From SPDF01 sp963705985 (GTDB taxonomy: Bacteria; Gemmatimonadota; Gemmatimonadetes; Gemmatimonadales; GWC2-71-9), in contig CAVPLK010000003.1 of assembly GCA_963705985.1 (NCBI GenBank), forward strand, positions 1,054,001-1,118,000: a stretch of 64,000 nucleotides of DNA. Reading direction: 5' to 3'. The translations under genes were made by a program, and so were the position numbers. Each line of letters opens with the position of its first letter. Positions within the stretch are counted from its first letter, which is position 1. The notes beneath the pieces are model-generated. The model saw nothing but the letters and a program-made list of their open reading frames with translations. It did not search any database and was not told the origin of the DNA. Shown piece by piece: positions 45,626 to 54,442 of this stretch.

Positions 45626-46552
45626 ATGGCTGATCGCCGCTGGACGTTCATGGTGGTACCCGAGGGCACAGGCGCGTCCCGGGCCATTCAGGTTTCCCAG
45701 TCCGTCCTGAAGGTCGGGGCGATCGGGTTGGGCCTGTTTGTCCTGCTCGCGATGGTCCTTGGCTACGCGACCGTGAGTCGCAGCGTCGACCTGTCGCGCG
45801 CCGCCCGCCTCGAACGCGAAAACCAGCAGCTGGCCGCCACCCTCGGACAGTTGAACGCCCAGATCTCGTCCCTCTCCGACACGCTGGGCCTGATCACCCG
45901 CCGCGATGCGCGCATCCGCCTGCTGGCCAACCTCGAGCCCACCGATCCGCAGGTCCTCCAGGCGGGCATCGGCGGACCCGCGCCCGAGACGCCGGCCAGC
46001 GGCGCACCACGCAGCGAACTGGTGCGGCAGGCCGCAGAGGTCTCCGTCGACCTGAACGCGATGATCCGCCGGGCCAACCTGCTTGCCTTCTCCTTCGACG
46101 AAGCCGCCGACAGCCTTGAGTCCCACCGGGACCGTCTGGCTGCCCTGCCGTCCATCCTGCCGACGCAGGGCTGGCTGACCAGCGCCTTCAGCTCCATGCG
46201 TGAACACCCGGTGCTGCACGTTGCCCGGGCCCACGAGGGCATCGACGTTGTCGCGCCGATGGGCGCGCCGATCGAAGCCCCGGCAGCCGGCAAGGTCGTG
46301 AGCGCGGGCTGGGAAACCGGCTACGGCTACTCCGTGTCCATCGACCACGGCTACGGCATCACGACGCGGTTTGCCCACGCCTCGAAACTGCTGGTCCGCC
46401 GCGGCGACAAGGTGGAACGGGGTCAGCGCATCGCGCTGGTCGGCAACACCGGCCTCGCGACCGGCCCGCACCTGCACTACGAAGTCCACGTCCGCGGCCG
46501 CGCCGTGAACCCGCTCAATTATGTGTTGCCGGCTGGAGTGGTTACGGACTAG
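45626..46552 (+). CDS. M23 family murein endopeptidase
   Basis: 308 residues. One membrane segment (about 27-49), a coiled coil (about 55-90, LERENQQLAATLGQLNAQIS), a linker, then a LytM/M23 domain with zinc ligands in HEGIDV and HLHYEVH. The layout (anchor, coiled coil, M23) is like EnvC/MepM-type peptidoglycan hydrolases that act at the periplasmic face. All catalytic residues appear present. Confidence 0.9.
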   Translation: MADRRWTFMVVPEGTGASRAIQVSQSVLKVGAIGLGLFVLLAMVLGYATVSRSVDLSRAARLERENQQLAATLGQLNAQISSLSDTLGLITRRDARIRLLANLEPTDPQVLQAGIGGPAPETPASGAPRSELVRQAAEVSVDLNAMIRRANLLAFSFDEAADSLESHRDRLAALPSILPTQGWLTSAFSSMREHPVLHVARAHEGIDVVAPMGAPIEAPAAGKVVSAGWETGYGYSVSIDHGYGITTRFAHASKLLVRRGDKVERGQRIALVGNTGLATGPHLHYEVHVRGRAVNPLNYVLPAGVVTD

Positions 46553-46649
46553 GGCAGGGCGGCAGGGAGGCAGCACAAGCAGAACGGGCGCACAGTCGTG
46601 CGCCCGTTCTGTCGTTCTGCCACCCCGCCTCCCTGCCTCCCGGCCCCGC
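46553..46649. repeat. G/C-rich inverted-repeat element, copy B
   Basis: GGCAGGGAGGC (46561-46571) pairs perfectly with 46627-46637. The arms flank the terminator hairpin at 46581-46610. Same core as copy A at 30020. Confidence 0.6.
46581..46610. terminator. Bidirectional terminator
   Basis: AGAACGGGCGCAC (46581-46593) pairs perfectly with 46598-46610 around a 4-base loop, between the convergent M23 and lemA genes. Confidence 0.8.
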
Positions 46650-47219
46650 CTAGAACTGCACCTTCGGCGCGTCCGCCGCCGCGGCGTTCGTCAGCTCGAA
46701 GTACTCCTTCGGCGATGACACACCGAACATCCTGGCGGTCAGGTTATAGGGAAAGGTCCGGACAAAGGTGTTGTATTGCCGGGCCGCCTGGTTGTAATCC
46801 TGCCGGGCCACCGAAATCCGGTTTTCCGTCCCCTCCAGCTGGTCCTGCAGCTGCCGGAAGTTCTCGTTGGACTTCAATTCCGGATAATTCTCCACGATGG
46901 CCAGGAGCCGGCCGAGCGGGGCGTTCATCGCCTGGTTCGCGTCCGCCATTTCCTGGAGGTTGCCCCCCTGTACCGCTCCCGCCAGCCTGGACCGCGCGTC
47001 GGCCACTTCGGTGAAGATGGTGGTCTCCTGTTTGGCGAATCCCTTGACCGTCTCCACCAGGTTGGGGATGAGGTCTGCGCGACGTTGCAGCTGGACCTTG
47101 ATCTGGCTCTCCGCCGAGTTGACCTGCTCGTCGAGGGCCTGGATACGGTTGTACCCGCACCCGGCGAGCAGGGACAGCAGCGCGAGAGCGGGCGCGAGGC
47201 GCGCGAATCGGCGGATCAT
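46650..47219 (-). CDS. lemA: LemA family lipoprotein
   Basis: 189 residues from ATG 47219. Lipobox LLAGC (Cys21) makes it a lipoprotein, whereas classic LemA has a membrane helix. Family blocks: VQLQRRADLIPNLVETVKGFA, ENFRQLQDQLEGTENRI, RFNNAVRDYN-like RQDYNQAARQYN, and FGVSSPKEYFEL. LemA function is unsettled. It is coupled by ATGA to the upstream nucleotidyltransferase-like gene and through it to TPM, a usual LemA partner. Confidence 0.92.
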   Translation of the reverse strand: MIRRFARLAPALALLSLLAGCGYNRIQALDEQVNSAESQIKVQLQRRADLIPNLVETVKGFAKQETTIFTEVADARSRLAGAVQGGNLQEMADANQAMNAPLGRLLAIVENYPELKSNENFRQLQDQLEGTENRISVARQDYNQAARQYNTFVRTFPYNLTARMFGVSSPKEYFELTNAAAADAPKVQF

Positions 47220-47938
47220 GGACGTTCTCCAGGGGTCAAATTGTCGACGTAACGGGCCGCGGACTCCACGGCCGCGATGTATCCGGCAAAGCAATCAGGG
47301 GTGCACCTCCACTCCCCGTCGCCGAGATGGCCCAGGATCTCGACGAGAGGCGCCGGCTGAAAACCGGCGACGAGCCCCGCAGTCGTGGCGACGTCCGGGC
47401 GAGTCGGCGGCACCTGTGCCCCTGCGAGCACCAGGACGCCCCGCAGCAACACTACGCAGGACGGCGCCGTGCTCCGGGCGAGCCCGGCCAGCGCGCCGGG
47501 GTCGGCCGCCAGCGCCACGAACCCCTGCCGCAGCCGGAGGAGGCGCCCTCGCAGGTCGCGCTCGAGGGCGGCGCGGAGATCGTCCCGGCGGACGGTCACC
47601 TCGGCGAGGGGGTCGTCGCCCCGCAGGACGCGATAGGCGCTCCGAATGTCGGTGATCTCCACCGGAAAGACATCGGCCGCACGGCGCCACTCCGGGCGGG
47701 AGAGCAGCAGCGGCGGCGGCTGGCTCGACTTTGCCCAGAAGGCGAACGGCGTCGTCAGCGCTCCGAGGACGTCGGGGGTCGCGGACTCGAGCACCAGCAG
47801 CAGGTTGACGTCCGACCAGCCGTCGAGGTACTCGCCGCGGACCACCGAGCCGTGCAGCACGGCGCTGTAGCCTCGGCCGAGCAGGCGGTCGCATTCCCGG
47901 AGGAACGGCTCGACCAGCGTCGCTGTGACATCGGCCAT
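47216..47938 (-). CDS. MNT-type nucleotidyltransferase-like protein, catalytic Asp replaced
   Basis: 240 residues from ATG 47938. The N-terminal Pol-beta-type nucleotidyltransferase core is visible: VLHGSVVRG (Gly30-Ser31) followed by the metal motif SDVNLLL. The second carboxylate of the usual D-x-D is Asn45, so catalysis by the normal two-metal route is doubtful. The C-terminal half is helical and resembles the four-helix partner domain of such proteins. Start and stop both overlap neighbours by four bases (TPM before, LemA after), so it is made in step with them. Confidence 0.75.
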   Translation of the reverse strand: MADVTATLVEPFLRECDRLLGRGYSAVLHGSVVRGEYLDGWSDVNLLLVLESATPDVLGALTTPFAFWAKSSQPPPLLLSRPEWRRAADVFPVEITDIRSAYRVLRGDDPLAEVTVRRDDLRAALERDLRGRLLRLRQGFVALAADPGALAGLARSTAPSCVVLLRGVLVLAGAQVPPTRPDVATTAGLVAGFQPAPLVEILGHLGDGEWRCTPDCFAGYIAAVESAARYVDNLTPGERP

Positions 47939-48771
47939 CAGAATCTCCCTCCGGCACCACCGCCGCTGAACCCGCCCCCGCCACCGAATCCGCCGAAGCC
48001 ACCTCCCCCGCCACCGAACCCACCCCCGCCCCAGCGCCCTCCTCCGCCACCGCCCCAATATATGTGCGGTGTGCGTGGGCGACGCCGGCCGGATCCCCCG
48101 CCAGCGGGAGGTCCGCCGCCTCGCGAGGCACGGATCAGCGTCACGATCACCACCACCGCGATCAGCAGCAAGAAGACCAGGAGCCCCCAGGAGCGCTCGG
48201 GCGCGCTCTGAGGGGGCGCGAGCGTGCTGTCGAGGATGCCAAGGCCGCGGGTCACCCGGGCGGCGAGAAGCCGCGTCCCGGTCACCAGGCCGGGCCCGTA
48301 CTCCCCGTTGGCGAGCTGGGGCACCATGGCATCGCGCACACCGCCGGCGGCGGCGTCCGTCACGATGCCCTCGAGCCCTTGCCCGGTGCTGATGAAGATA
48401 TGCCCCGAGTTGGGGTCGCCCTCGCGCCGCGGCACCAGCAGGATGACGAGACCCGCGTTGCGGGTGGCGTCGCCGATCTGGGCCGCGCGGCCGACACCCC
48501 AGGCGCGGCCGATGGCCAGCGCCACGTCGGAGGCGGCGTAGTCGCCGATGGTCGGGAGAGTGACCACCGCGAACTCCGCCCCGGTGACCGCCCGGAGCCG
48601 CGTCGCGAGGGAATCGATGGTGGCGGCAGACGCGGGGTCCACCACGCCGGCGACGTCGGTGAGGTAGCCGGCCGGCCGGGCCGGAAAGAGCGAATCCGCC
48701 GGCGTCTGTGCCGTGGCCGCGCCGAGGCAGACTGCGAGTTGAAGCACGAGTCCAAGCCCGATAGCTTTCAC
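47938..48771 (-). CDS. TPM domain (YgcG-like) membrane protein
   Basis: 277 residues from GTG 48771. Signal peptide (1-22), TPM domain (PAGYLTDVAGVVDPASAATI to about 160, with FAVVTLPTIGDYAASDVA), one membrane helix (SWGLLVFLLLIAVVVIV) and a Gly-rich tail ending GGAGGRF. TPM proteins are proposed to aid photosystem repair or act as phosphatases, and commonly pair with LemA. The Gly-rich tail matches other YgcG proteins. Confidence 0.88.
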   Translation of the reverse strand: MKAIGLGLVLQLAVCLGAATAQTPADSLFPARPAGYLTDVAGVVDPASAATIDSLATRLRAVTGAEFAVVTLPTIGDYAASDVALAIGRAWGVGRAAQIGDATRNAGLVILLVPRREGDPNSGHIFISTGQGLEGIVTDAAAGGVRDAMVPQLANGEYGPGLVTGTRLLAARVTRGLGILDSTLAPPQSAPERSWGLLVFLLLIAVVVIVTLIRASRGGGPPAGGGSGRRRPRTPHIYWGGGGGGRWGGGGFGGGGGGFGGFGGGGGFSGGGAGGRF

Positions 48772-48810
48772 CCGACCTGTCACCTGACGTCTCCCGCCCC
48801 CGAGTTGCCT

Positions 48811-49554
48811 GTGTCCCGCTGGTGCATGCTCCTGCTCCTCCTGACCGCCGCGTGCGAACGGCAGCATCCTGTGACGGTCCTGGCGTCGATTCCCGGCCTC
48901 GAGGCGGCGGATACGCCGACGCCCGGATTCGCGTTCGTGGTGCTGCCCTACAACCGGGACAGCCTGGTGGCGGCCTTCGAGGCGCGGGCGAGGACGCCCC
49001 GGCCGGCCACCGGGGCGCTGGACACCCTGTTTGAGGAGTTCCGGGCGCCGTTCGCGGCGTACACCGGCATCATCGCCCAGATCGACCGGCTCAGCGACAC
49101 GGTCGCCGCGCTCAAGGCGAGCCTGGAGGGCATGTCGCGCACCAGCGAAGAATACAACGCCGCCTACTTCCGGTGGGTCGGCCTTCGCGACTCGATTCGT
49201 TCCATCGACCAGCAGGCGGCCCGGGCCCGGGCCGACCTGAATGCGGCGCGGCCGAAGTTCCTGGCCGAGAGCGAGTCGCTTCGCGTGCTCGTTCGCAACT
49301 GGCAAGATAGCACCTACCGCGGATACGACCGCGCCGTGGATTCGATCGTGCGCGCGAGCCATCGCGAGCCGCTGGCCGACACTACCGGCGCCTCCGGCGC
49401 CGCCCAGGTCACGCTCCGGGGCGGCCCGTGGTGGGTCTATGCACGGTCGTGGGATCCCGCCGACCCGAACGCCGAATGGTACTGGAACGTCCCCGTTGCC
49501 TCCGACACCGTCCGCCTGAACGCCGCCACCGGCGTCAACCGTCCCCGCTACTGA
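48811..49554 (+). CDS. Lipoprotein with coiled-coil region
   Basis: 247 residues from GTG 48811 (ATG 48826 is an alternative). Lipobox LLLTAAC. Residues 60-160 are helical with heptads (IDRLSDTVAALKASLEGM, QQAARARADLNAARPKF in part). The end has aromatic-rich WWVYARSWDPADPNAEWYWNVPV. No family recognised. Divergent from TPM with 39 bases between; 14 bases before the DsbA-like gene. Confidence 0.72.
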   Translation: MSRWCMLLLLLTAACERQHPVTVLASIPGLEAADTPTPGFAFVVLPYNRDSLVAAFEARARTPRPATGALDTLFEEFRAPFAAYTGIIAQIDRLSDTVAALKASLEGMSRTSEEYNAAYFRWVGLRDSIRSIDQQAARARADLNAARPKFLAESESLRVLVRNWQDSTYRGYDRAVDSIVRASHREPLADTTGASGAAQVTLRGGPWWVYARSWDPADPNAEWYWNVPVASDTVRLNAATGVNRPRY

Positions 49555-49568
49555 TTCCGGAACCGCCC

Positions 49569-50168
49569 ATGCGCCTCGCCCTGTCGCTGCTCGTCGTCGC
49601 AGCCCTTGCCGCCCCACTCCACGCCCAGGACCCGACGGCGTCGCGCACCAAGGGCAGCCCGACCGCGCCGGTCACCGTCTACGAAATGTCGGACTTCCAG
49701 TGTCCGTATTGCGCGCGGTTCGCGCTCGACGTCTTCCCGACCCTCGACTCCGCCTACGTCACCACCGGCAAGGTGCGCTGGGTGTTCGTGAACTTCCCCC
49801 TGCCGATGCACCCCAACGCGGTCTCCGCGGCCCAGGTGGCGATGTGCGCGGCCAAACAGAACAAGTTCTGGCCGGTGCACGACCTGCTCTTCCGGAACCA
49901 GAAGGTGTGGGCGCCCCTCGATGCCCCGGGGGAGTACCTGCTGACCTTTGCCGATTCGGCATCGCTCGACGCCGCGGCGTTCAAGGAGTGCCTGACCACC
50001 GGCGCCACCCGCGCCGAGATCGAGAGCGAGGCCCAAGGGGCGGCGCGCTCCGGCGCCCACAGCACGCCGAGTTTCTATATTGAAGGGGGCATGCTGGCCG
50101 GGGCCTACCCGGTCACGGTCTTCCGGCCGATCCTGGACTCGATCTACGCGGTGAAAACGGCCAAATAG
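49569..50168 (+). CDS. DsbA-like thiol-disulfide oxidoreductase
   Basis: 199 residues from ATG 49569 with a signal peptide to LHAQ. Thioredoxin-fold domain of the DsbA/DsbG type (PF13462-like): active site CPYC (Cys45, Cys48) in SDFQCPYCARF, the inserted helical region, and the cis-Pro loop GAHSTPSFYIEGG. Acts on periplasmic protein disulfides; oxidase or isomerase cannot be told. Confidence 0.88.
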   Translation: MRLALSLLVVAALAAPLHAQDPTASRTKGSPTAPVTVYEMSDFQCPYCARFALDVFPTLDSAYVTTGKVRWVFVNFPLPMHPNAVSAAQVAMCAAKQNKFWPVHDLLFRNQKVWAPLDAPGEYLLTFADSASLDAAAFKECLTTGATRAEIESEAQGAARSGAHSTPSFYIEGGMLAGAYPVTVFRPILDSIYAVKTAK

Positions 50169-50309
50169 AGGCGGGGCAGCGGGGACGAATAATCGACCGG
50201 ACGTCACCCCGGCGAAAGCCGGGGTCCAGTCGAACTGAATCTGGATTCCCGCGTTCGCGGGAATGACGACCGCCCCGCGGCCCCGCTGCCTCCCGACCCC
50301 GCCTCCCTA
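50169..50309. repeat. G/C-rich inverted repeat surrounding BIME-like copy 1
   Basis: GGCAGCGGGG (50175-50184) pairs perfectly with CCCCGCTGCC (50281-50290), enclosing the BIME-like element at 50203-50267; a CCCCGCCTCCC unit follows. Confidence 0.5.
50203..50267. repeat. BIME-like palindromic element, copy 1
   Basis: Two hairpins in a row, framed by GTCA at one end and TGAC at the other: GTCACCCCGGCGAAAGCC with GGGGTCCAG, then CTGGATTCCCGCG with CGCGGGAATGAC. A near-copy lies at 51110-51172. Elements of this sequence type are widely scattered in many bacterial genomes. Confidence 0.75.
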
Positions 50310-51050
50310 CGCCAGCGTCAGCGACAGGAACACATCGTACAACGCATGGGTCCAGGCGGTGATGCCGAACCCGCGCAGCAGGTACAGGGCGCTGAAGAGG
50401 ACACCGGCCACCGCCCGGAAGGCGAACGAGCCGAGCTCGAGGGTGTCGCCGTAGGGGCCGACGTAGTGGAACGCTGAGAAGATCAGGGCGCCGACCACCA
50501 CGGCGAAGACTCCCGAGGCCCCCGGGATCCACCCGAACCCCACCCGTGCCAGGCGCGCCAGCAGCGACACCAGCAGCACCCGGAAGAGCAGTTCCTCGTA
50601 GAGCCCAGCCCCCAGCGAAATCATCAACTGCGTCGGCAGGTCGAGCCCCGCCATCGGGCCCGCGCTCAGCGGCGTTGCCGCGCGCAGGAGGAGTCCTGTC
50701 AGGGTGCTGGTCACCACCCCGAACGCCAGCGCGTAGACCACCGACTCCGCCATCATCCCCACGAAATAGCGGCCGGTGATCGTCCCGCCACGCCGCAGAT
50801 CGCGCCAGACCAGCACCGCAGAGACGCCCACCAGCGCCAGCCCGAACACCAGCAGACCCTCGCGGCCGCCGAACCAGAGGAACGCGCTCTTGAGGAGGAC
50901 GTCGGCGCCGTTCCGCACGCCGCTGATCGCGTCGCCGGAAAGCAGGAACGCCAGCCCCTCGTAACCGAGGAGCAATGGGAGGGCGTAAAGGAGCGAGTAC
51001 CGGGGCGCGCGGGTGTCGCGCCAGTAGGAGGGCTTGGTGGGAGGGAGCAT
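50307..51050 (-). CDS. CPBP family intramembrane metalloprotease
   Basis: 247 residues with about six to eight membrane helices. The CPBP (Abi, type II CAAX-protease-like) motifs are complete: EELLFR (Glu152, Glu153, Arg157), His195 in FSAFHYVG, and His235/Asp239 in THALYD. It would cleave or process membrane peptides. Biological role unknown. The gene lies exactly between two BIME-like repeats in the same orientation. Confidence 0.87.
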   Translation of the reverse strand: MLPPTKPSYWRDTRAPRYSLLYALPLLLGYEGLAFLLSGDAISGVRNGADVLLKSAFLWFGGREGLLVFGLALVGVSAVLVWRDLRRGGTITGRYFVGMMAESVVYALAFGVVTSTLTGLLLRAATPLSAGPMAGLDLPTQLMISLGAGLYEELLFRVLLVSLLARLARVGFGWIPGASGVFAVVVGALIFSAFHYVGPYGDTLELGSFAFRAVAGVLFSALYLLRGFGITAWTHALYDVFLSLTLA

Positions 51051-51109
51051 GCTGCAATCTACTCTCGGTGCGGGACGGGGAAGCGGGAATGAGCAACACG
51101 CGACGTCTC

Positions 51110-51172
51110 GTCACCCCCGCGCAAGCGGGGGTCCAGTACTTGAATCTGGATTCCCGCATTCGCGGGAATGAC
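51110..51172. repeat. BIME-like palindromic element, copy 2
   Basis: Same two-hairpin layout and orientation as 50203-50267 (GTCACCCCCGCGCAAGCGGGG, CCAG, then CTGGATTCCCGCATTCGCGG, TGAC, quoted in part). It lies in the 207-base gap between the CPBP and kdtA starts. Confidence 0.75.
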
Positions 51173-51257
51173 GGCCTCACTGCCTCCCTGCCCCGCGGCC
51201 CTGCGGCGCGGCTGTCCAGCCCTTGCCCAACGCCCCCGACGCCGGGACATTCCGGCC

Positions 51258-52565
51258 ATGCCTCGCACTTCCCTCCTCTACCGGATCGTGGCCCACGCCG
51301 CTTCGGCGCTGGTACCGGTGGCCGGGCTCGCCAGCGACAAGGTGGCCCGGAGCCACAAGGGGCGACGCGGCGCCGCCGATCGCCTTGCGAATTGGGGAAA
51401 GCACACCCGCGACCCTGCCCGCCCCCTGGTGTGGCTCCACGCGCCCTCCGTGGGGGAAGGACTCCAGGCGGAGAGCGTCCTCCACGTCCTCCGCCGCCGC
51501 CACCCCGACTGGCAGTTCCTCTATACCTGGTTCAGCCCCTCCGCGGAGTCACTCGGGCGCCGGCTGCCGGTGGACGCCGCCGACTACCTGCCCTACGACC
51601 TGCCCGGAGAAGTCGATACCCTGCTGGCCGCCCTCCAGCCCGACGTGCTGGTGTTCTCCAAGCTCGACCTCTGGCCGGAGCTTGCCACCCGGGCCGCGAC
51701 CGCCGGTGTGCAGGTGGTGATGGTCGCCGCCACCGTGGCGCCGGGAAGCGGGCGACTGCGGTGGCCGGTGCGCCAGGCTCTGCGCCCAGGGTACGCCAGC
51801 CTGTCGCTGGCCGGCGCGATCTCCATCGATGACGCCCTCCGCCTCCAGCAACTCGGCGCGGATCCGGCCCGGGTCCGCGTCACCGGCGATCCGCGCTTCG
51901 ACAGCGTGGCCGACAAGGTGTCCGCCATCCCACCGGACGACCCGCTGTTGCGCTTTGGACAGGGCGCGCCGACGATGGTGGCCGGCTCCACCTGGCCCGC
52001 CGACGAGCGGGTGGTCCTCGACGCCTTTGCGCGGCTGCATGTTCACCGGCCGGACGCGCGCCTGATCCTCGTCCCCCACGAGCCGACCGACTCCCACCTC
52101 GCGCCGATCGAACGCGCGGCCGCCAGGCTCGGGCTACCGGCACCGGTGCGCCTCAGCCGCGCCGGCGACACGCCGGTTCCCTTCCTGCTGGTGGATCGGG
52201 TCGGAGTCCTTGCCGCGCTCTACGCCGGCGCGAAGATGGCGTTCGTGGGTGGGGGATTCGGCCGGGCCGGCCTCCATTCCGTCCTGGAACCCGCCGCCTG
52301 CGGCGTTCCGGTCGTCTTCGGACCCAACTGGCGGGACAGCCGGGATGCGGGCCTGCTCCTCTCGGCGGGTGGCGCGGAAGCGCTGTCCGCGTTCGGCACC
52401 GAGGAGTCGGGCGAGACGCTGCACGCCCTCTGGCACGGATGGATGGAAGACGAAACGCGCCGTCTGTCCCAGGGACAGAAGGCGCGTGCGGTGGTCGAGC
52501 AGGGGCGTGGTGCGGCGGAGGCGTCTGCCACGCTGATCGAAGAGGCAGCTGCTCGGGCTACTTGA
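51258..52565 (+). CDS. waaA: 3-deoxy-D-manno-octulosonic acid transferase
   Basis: 435 residues from ATG 51258. GT30 enzyme that adds Kdo to lipid A precursors. Visible family features: VWLHAPSVGEGLQAE (catalytic Glu in SVGE), FSPSAESLGR, KLDLWPEL, the donor-site SWPTE-like GSTWPADERVVL, FVGGGFGRAGLHSVLEPAACG. It supports a lipopolysaccharide-bearing outer membrane. Its last eight bases overlap the convergent lipoprotein gene. Confidence 0.92.
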   Translation: MPRTSLLYRIVAHAASALVPVAGLASDKVARSHKGRRGAADRLANWGKHTRDPARPLVWLHAPSVGEGLQAESVLHVLRRRHPDWQFLYTWFSPSAESLGRRLPVDAADYLPYDLPGEVDTLLAALQPDVLVFSKLDLWPELATRAATAGVQVVMVAATVAPGSGRLRWPVRQALRPGYASLSLAGAISIDDALRLQQLGADPARVRVTGDPRFDSVADKVSAIPPDDPLLRFGQGAPTMVAGSTWPADERVVLDAFARLHVHRPDARLILVPHEPTDSHLAPIERAAARLGLPAPVRLSRAGDTPVPFLLVDRVGVLAALYAGAKMAFVGGGFGRAGLHSVLEPAACGVPVVFGPNWRDSRDAGLLLSAGGAEALSAFGTEESGETLHALWHGWMEDETRRLSQGQKARAVVEQGRGAAEASATLIEEAAARAT

Positions 52566-52920
52566 CGACGATCCCCTCGGCCGTGACGGTGCGCGGCACG
52601 ATGATGCCCGCGGTCACGATGGTGATGAGCACGTCGGTCAACTTGCTCCGGACCTTGATCTTCACATCGACGAGTGCCTTCCCGCCAACCAGCTGTCCGG
52701 CCAGGGTGTGGTGCAGCGCCGGGCTGCTGATCTGGGTGATCCCCCACATGGCATAGACCGCCTTGCCGGTGACCGAGAACCGCTCCCCACCCGGGGGCAT
52801 CGGTGTCCCGGCCGCGGAGGCGAGGGTCACCGGCACGCCGACGCGCGTGGCGTCGATGTTCTGGACGCAGCCGGCGAGGAGGACGGCCGCGAGGGCAACC
52901 AACCGATAGGGGCGCCTCAC
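52558..52920 (-). CDS. Small lipoprotein of unknown function
   Basis: 120 residues from GTG 52920, overlapping the barrel stop (GTGA). Lipobox LLAGC. The mature part has GERFSVTGKAVYAMWGITQIS and a hydrophobic stretch TDVLITIVTAGIIVPRTVTAEG. It resembles the Bor/Lom-like class of small lipoproteins only loosely. Last gene of the run that begins with atpA. Confidence 0.65.
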   Translation of the reverse strand: MRRPYRLVALAAVLLAGCVQNIDATRVGVPVTLASAAGTPMPPGGERFSVTGKAVYAMWGITQISSPALHHTLAGQLVGGKALVDVKIKVRSKLTDVLITIVTAGIIVPRTVTAEGIVVK

Positions 52921-53558
52921 AGGCCGAACGACCACTTGGCGCCGACCGACCAGCTCGACGGATTGTCCCCGCCATTGTCGACCCAGTCGTAGGCGGTACG
53001 CAGCCCGAGCCCGAAGATGAAGGCGATGTCGAGGCCGGCGCTGTAGCCGAAGCCGGACTCGTCGCCGCTCACCGAGCCGGAGTAGGAGGCATAGTCCCAG
53101 CGCGGCGCGAACCACGGCTTGAGGCCGAAGACCGGGAGGGGGATGGTGAGCCCGATGCCCACCCCGACCGGGATGTGCGTCGTCTTGGCGCCGCCGAGGT
53201 CGCCGTAGCCCACGCCGGCCTGGAGGTTGACGAAGAAGGGCACCAACGGCCCGCCGATGATCCGGAGGTTGGCGGTCCCGCCGTAGACGCCGGCGGAGCT
53301 TCCACCGTCGAGCTCGGTCGATCCGAGGGTCGCCGTGAAGCCGAGCATCCCGAGCCCGAGGGCGCCGGTCGCGGCGTAGGTGGTTCCGCCGCCGGCCGCA
53401 TCGTTCGGGAAACCGACGTCGCCCGCCACGAGGATGCCCCGGGGGACACCGTTGTTCACGACCGGCAGCCGTGGGACTTGCGCCTCAAGCGGCGGGGCCG
53501 GTAGCAGCGGGGCCGCGAGGGCGGTCACTGCCGCGAGGGCGAAGAGACGGCGAAGCAT
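52917..53558 (-). CDS. Outer-membrane beta-barrel protein
   Basis: 213 residues, signal peptide ending about PPLEAQ. Regular short strands rich in Gly, Tyr and Phe (LRIIGGPLVPFFVNLQAGVGYGDLG in part, GLKPWFAPRWDYASYSG, terminal VGAKWSFGL) indicate an 8- to 10-strand barrel. No cysteines; unrelated in blocks to the 19-24 kb array. 32 bases after the previous barrel gene on the same strand. Confidence 0.72.
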   Translation of the reverse strand: MLRRLFALAAVTALAAPLLPAPPLEAQVPRLPVVNNGVPRGILVAGDVGFPNDAAGGGTTYAATGALGLGMLGFTATLGSTELDGGSSAGVYGGTANLRIIGGPLVPFFVNLQAGVGYGDLGGAKTTHIPVGVGIGLTIPLPVFGLKPWFAPRWDYASYSGSVSGDESGFGYSAGLDIAFIFGLGLRTAYDWVDNGGDNPSSWSVGAKWSFGL

Positions 53559-53590
53559 GTCTGGATATCCAGGTGGCGAGATCGTGGCGG

Positions 53591-54193
53591 CTAGTGCAGC
53601 CAGGAGAAGCTGGCGGAGAGGCCGTCGAGGTCACCGAAGGACCCGCCCACGTTCATGCTGAAGCTGGTGCCGAACTTGATGTCCACGCCGAGCCCGACCG
53701 CGAAGTTCAGCTTGGTGTCGTCGGCAAAGGTCGGGATGAAGGCGGGCGTGACGTAGGGGACGAAACTGGTCGTCGAGTTTTCCAGCAGGATCTGGCGGCC
53801 GAGGGCAAACCCGATGGGGACGAACAACTGGTTGTTGTTGTCGAGCAGCGATGCCCCGACGCCGAGGGTGAGGGCGCCGTCGAGCGGGAAGTTCTCGCTG
53901 TGATGGAGGAGCCGGGCGCGGTAGTCGCCGCCGAGGAGGAAGGCGGTGGCCCCGGTGTTGTCGGGGTTGCCGAAGCCGAGACGGAACCCGAAGTCGGCCA
54001 TCGGCCCGCTGGCCCTGCGATAGTAGCCCTCCAGCGCCAGGCCGCTGCCGCCCGGGTCGGAGATGGAGAGTCCGAACGCCGACTTGTCGAAGAGGCGCTG
54101 GGAGGAGAGAAACACCGGCGTGCCGGTTTCCTGGGCCAGCGCTGGCGTGGCCAGCACGAACATCGACACGGCAGCGAGCAGGCTACGACGCAT
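53591..54193 (-). CDS. Outer-membrane beta-barrel protein next to atpC
   Basis: 200 residues from ATG 54193, signal peptide MRRSLLAAVSMFVLATPALAQ (cleaved after ALAQ). Barrel strands follow (LALEGYYRRASGPMADFGFRL in part, LDGALTLGVGASLLDNNNQ, FSMNVGGSFGDLDG) with an aromatic end LSASFSWLH. Starts 11 bases inside the end of atpC, so it is translationally linked to the ATP synthase genes. Confidence 0.75.
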   Translation of the reverse strand: MRRSLLAAVSMFVLATPALAQETGTPVFLSSQRLFDKSAFGLSISDPGGSGLALEGYYRRASGPMADFGFRLGFGNPDNTGATAFLLGGDYRARLLHHSENFPLDGALTLGVGASLLDNNNQLFVPIGFALGRQILLENSTTSFVPYVTPAFIPTFADDTKLNFAVGLGVDIKFGTSFSMNVGGSFGDLDGLSASFSWLH

Positions 54194-54442
54194 GGACGAC
54201 CTCCTTGGCATGTTCGGCGACGACGCGGACCACGTTTCCCACGACCTGCAGGAACCCGCCGCGCACCGCAAAGGACTGCTCGCCGCCGGCGACCCGCACC
54301 TGCAAGGTACCCGCGCCGAGCAGCGTCATGAATGGGGCGTGGTGCGGCAGGATGCCCACCTGTCCATCGTAGGCGGGGGCCTGCAGGCTCTCCGCCTCCC
54401 CGTCAAAGATGGACCCTTCGGGGGAAATCACCGTGACTCGCA

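Noticed and set aside
47938..48060. Tandem GGGGGGCC-like repeat at the TPM gene end
   Set aside because: It is the coding sequence for the normal Gly-rich tail of YgcG-type proteins.
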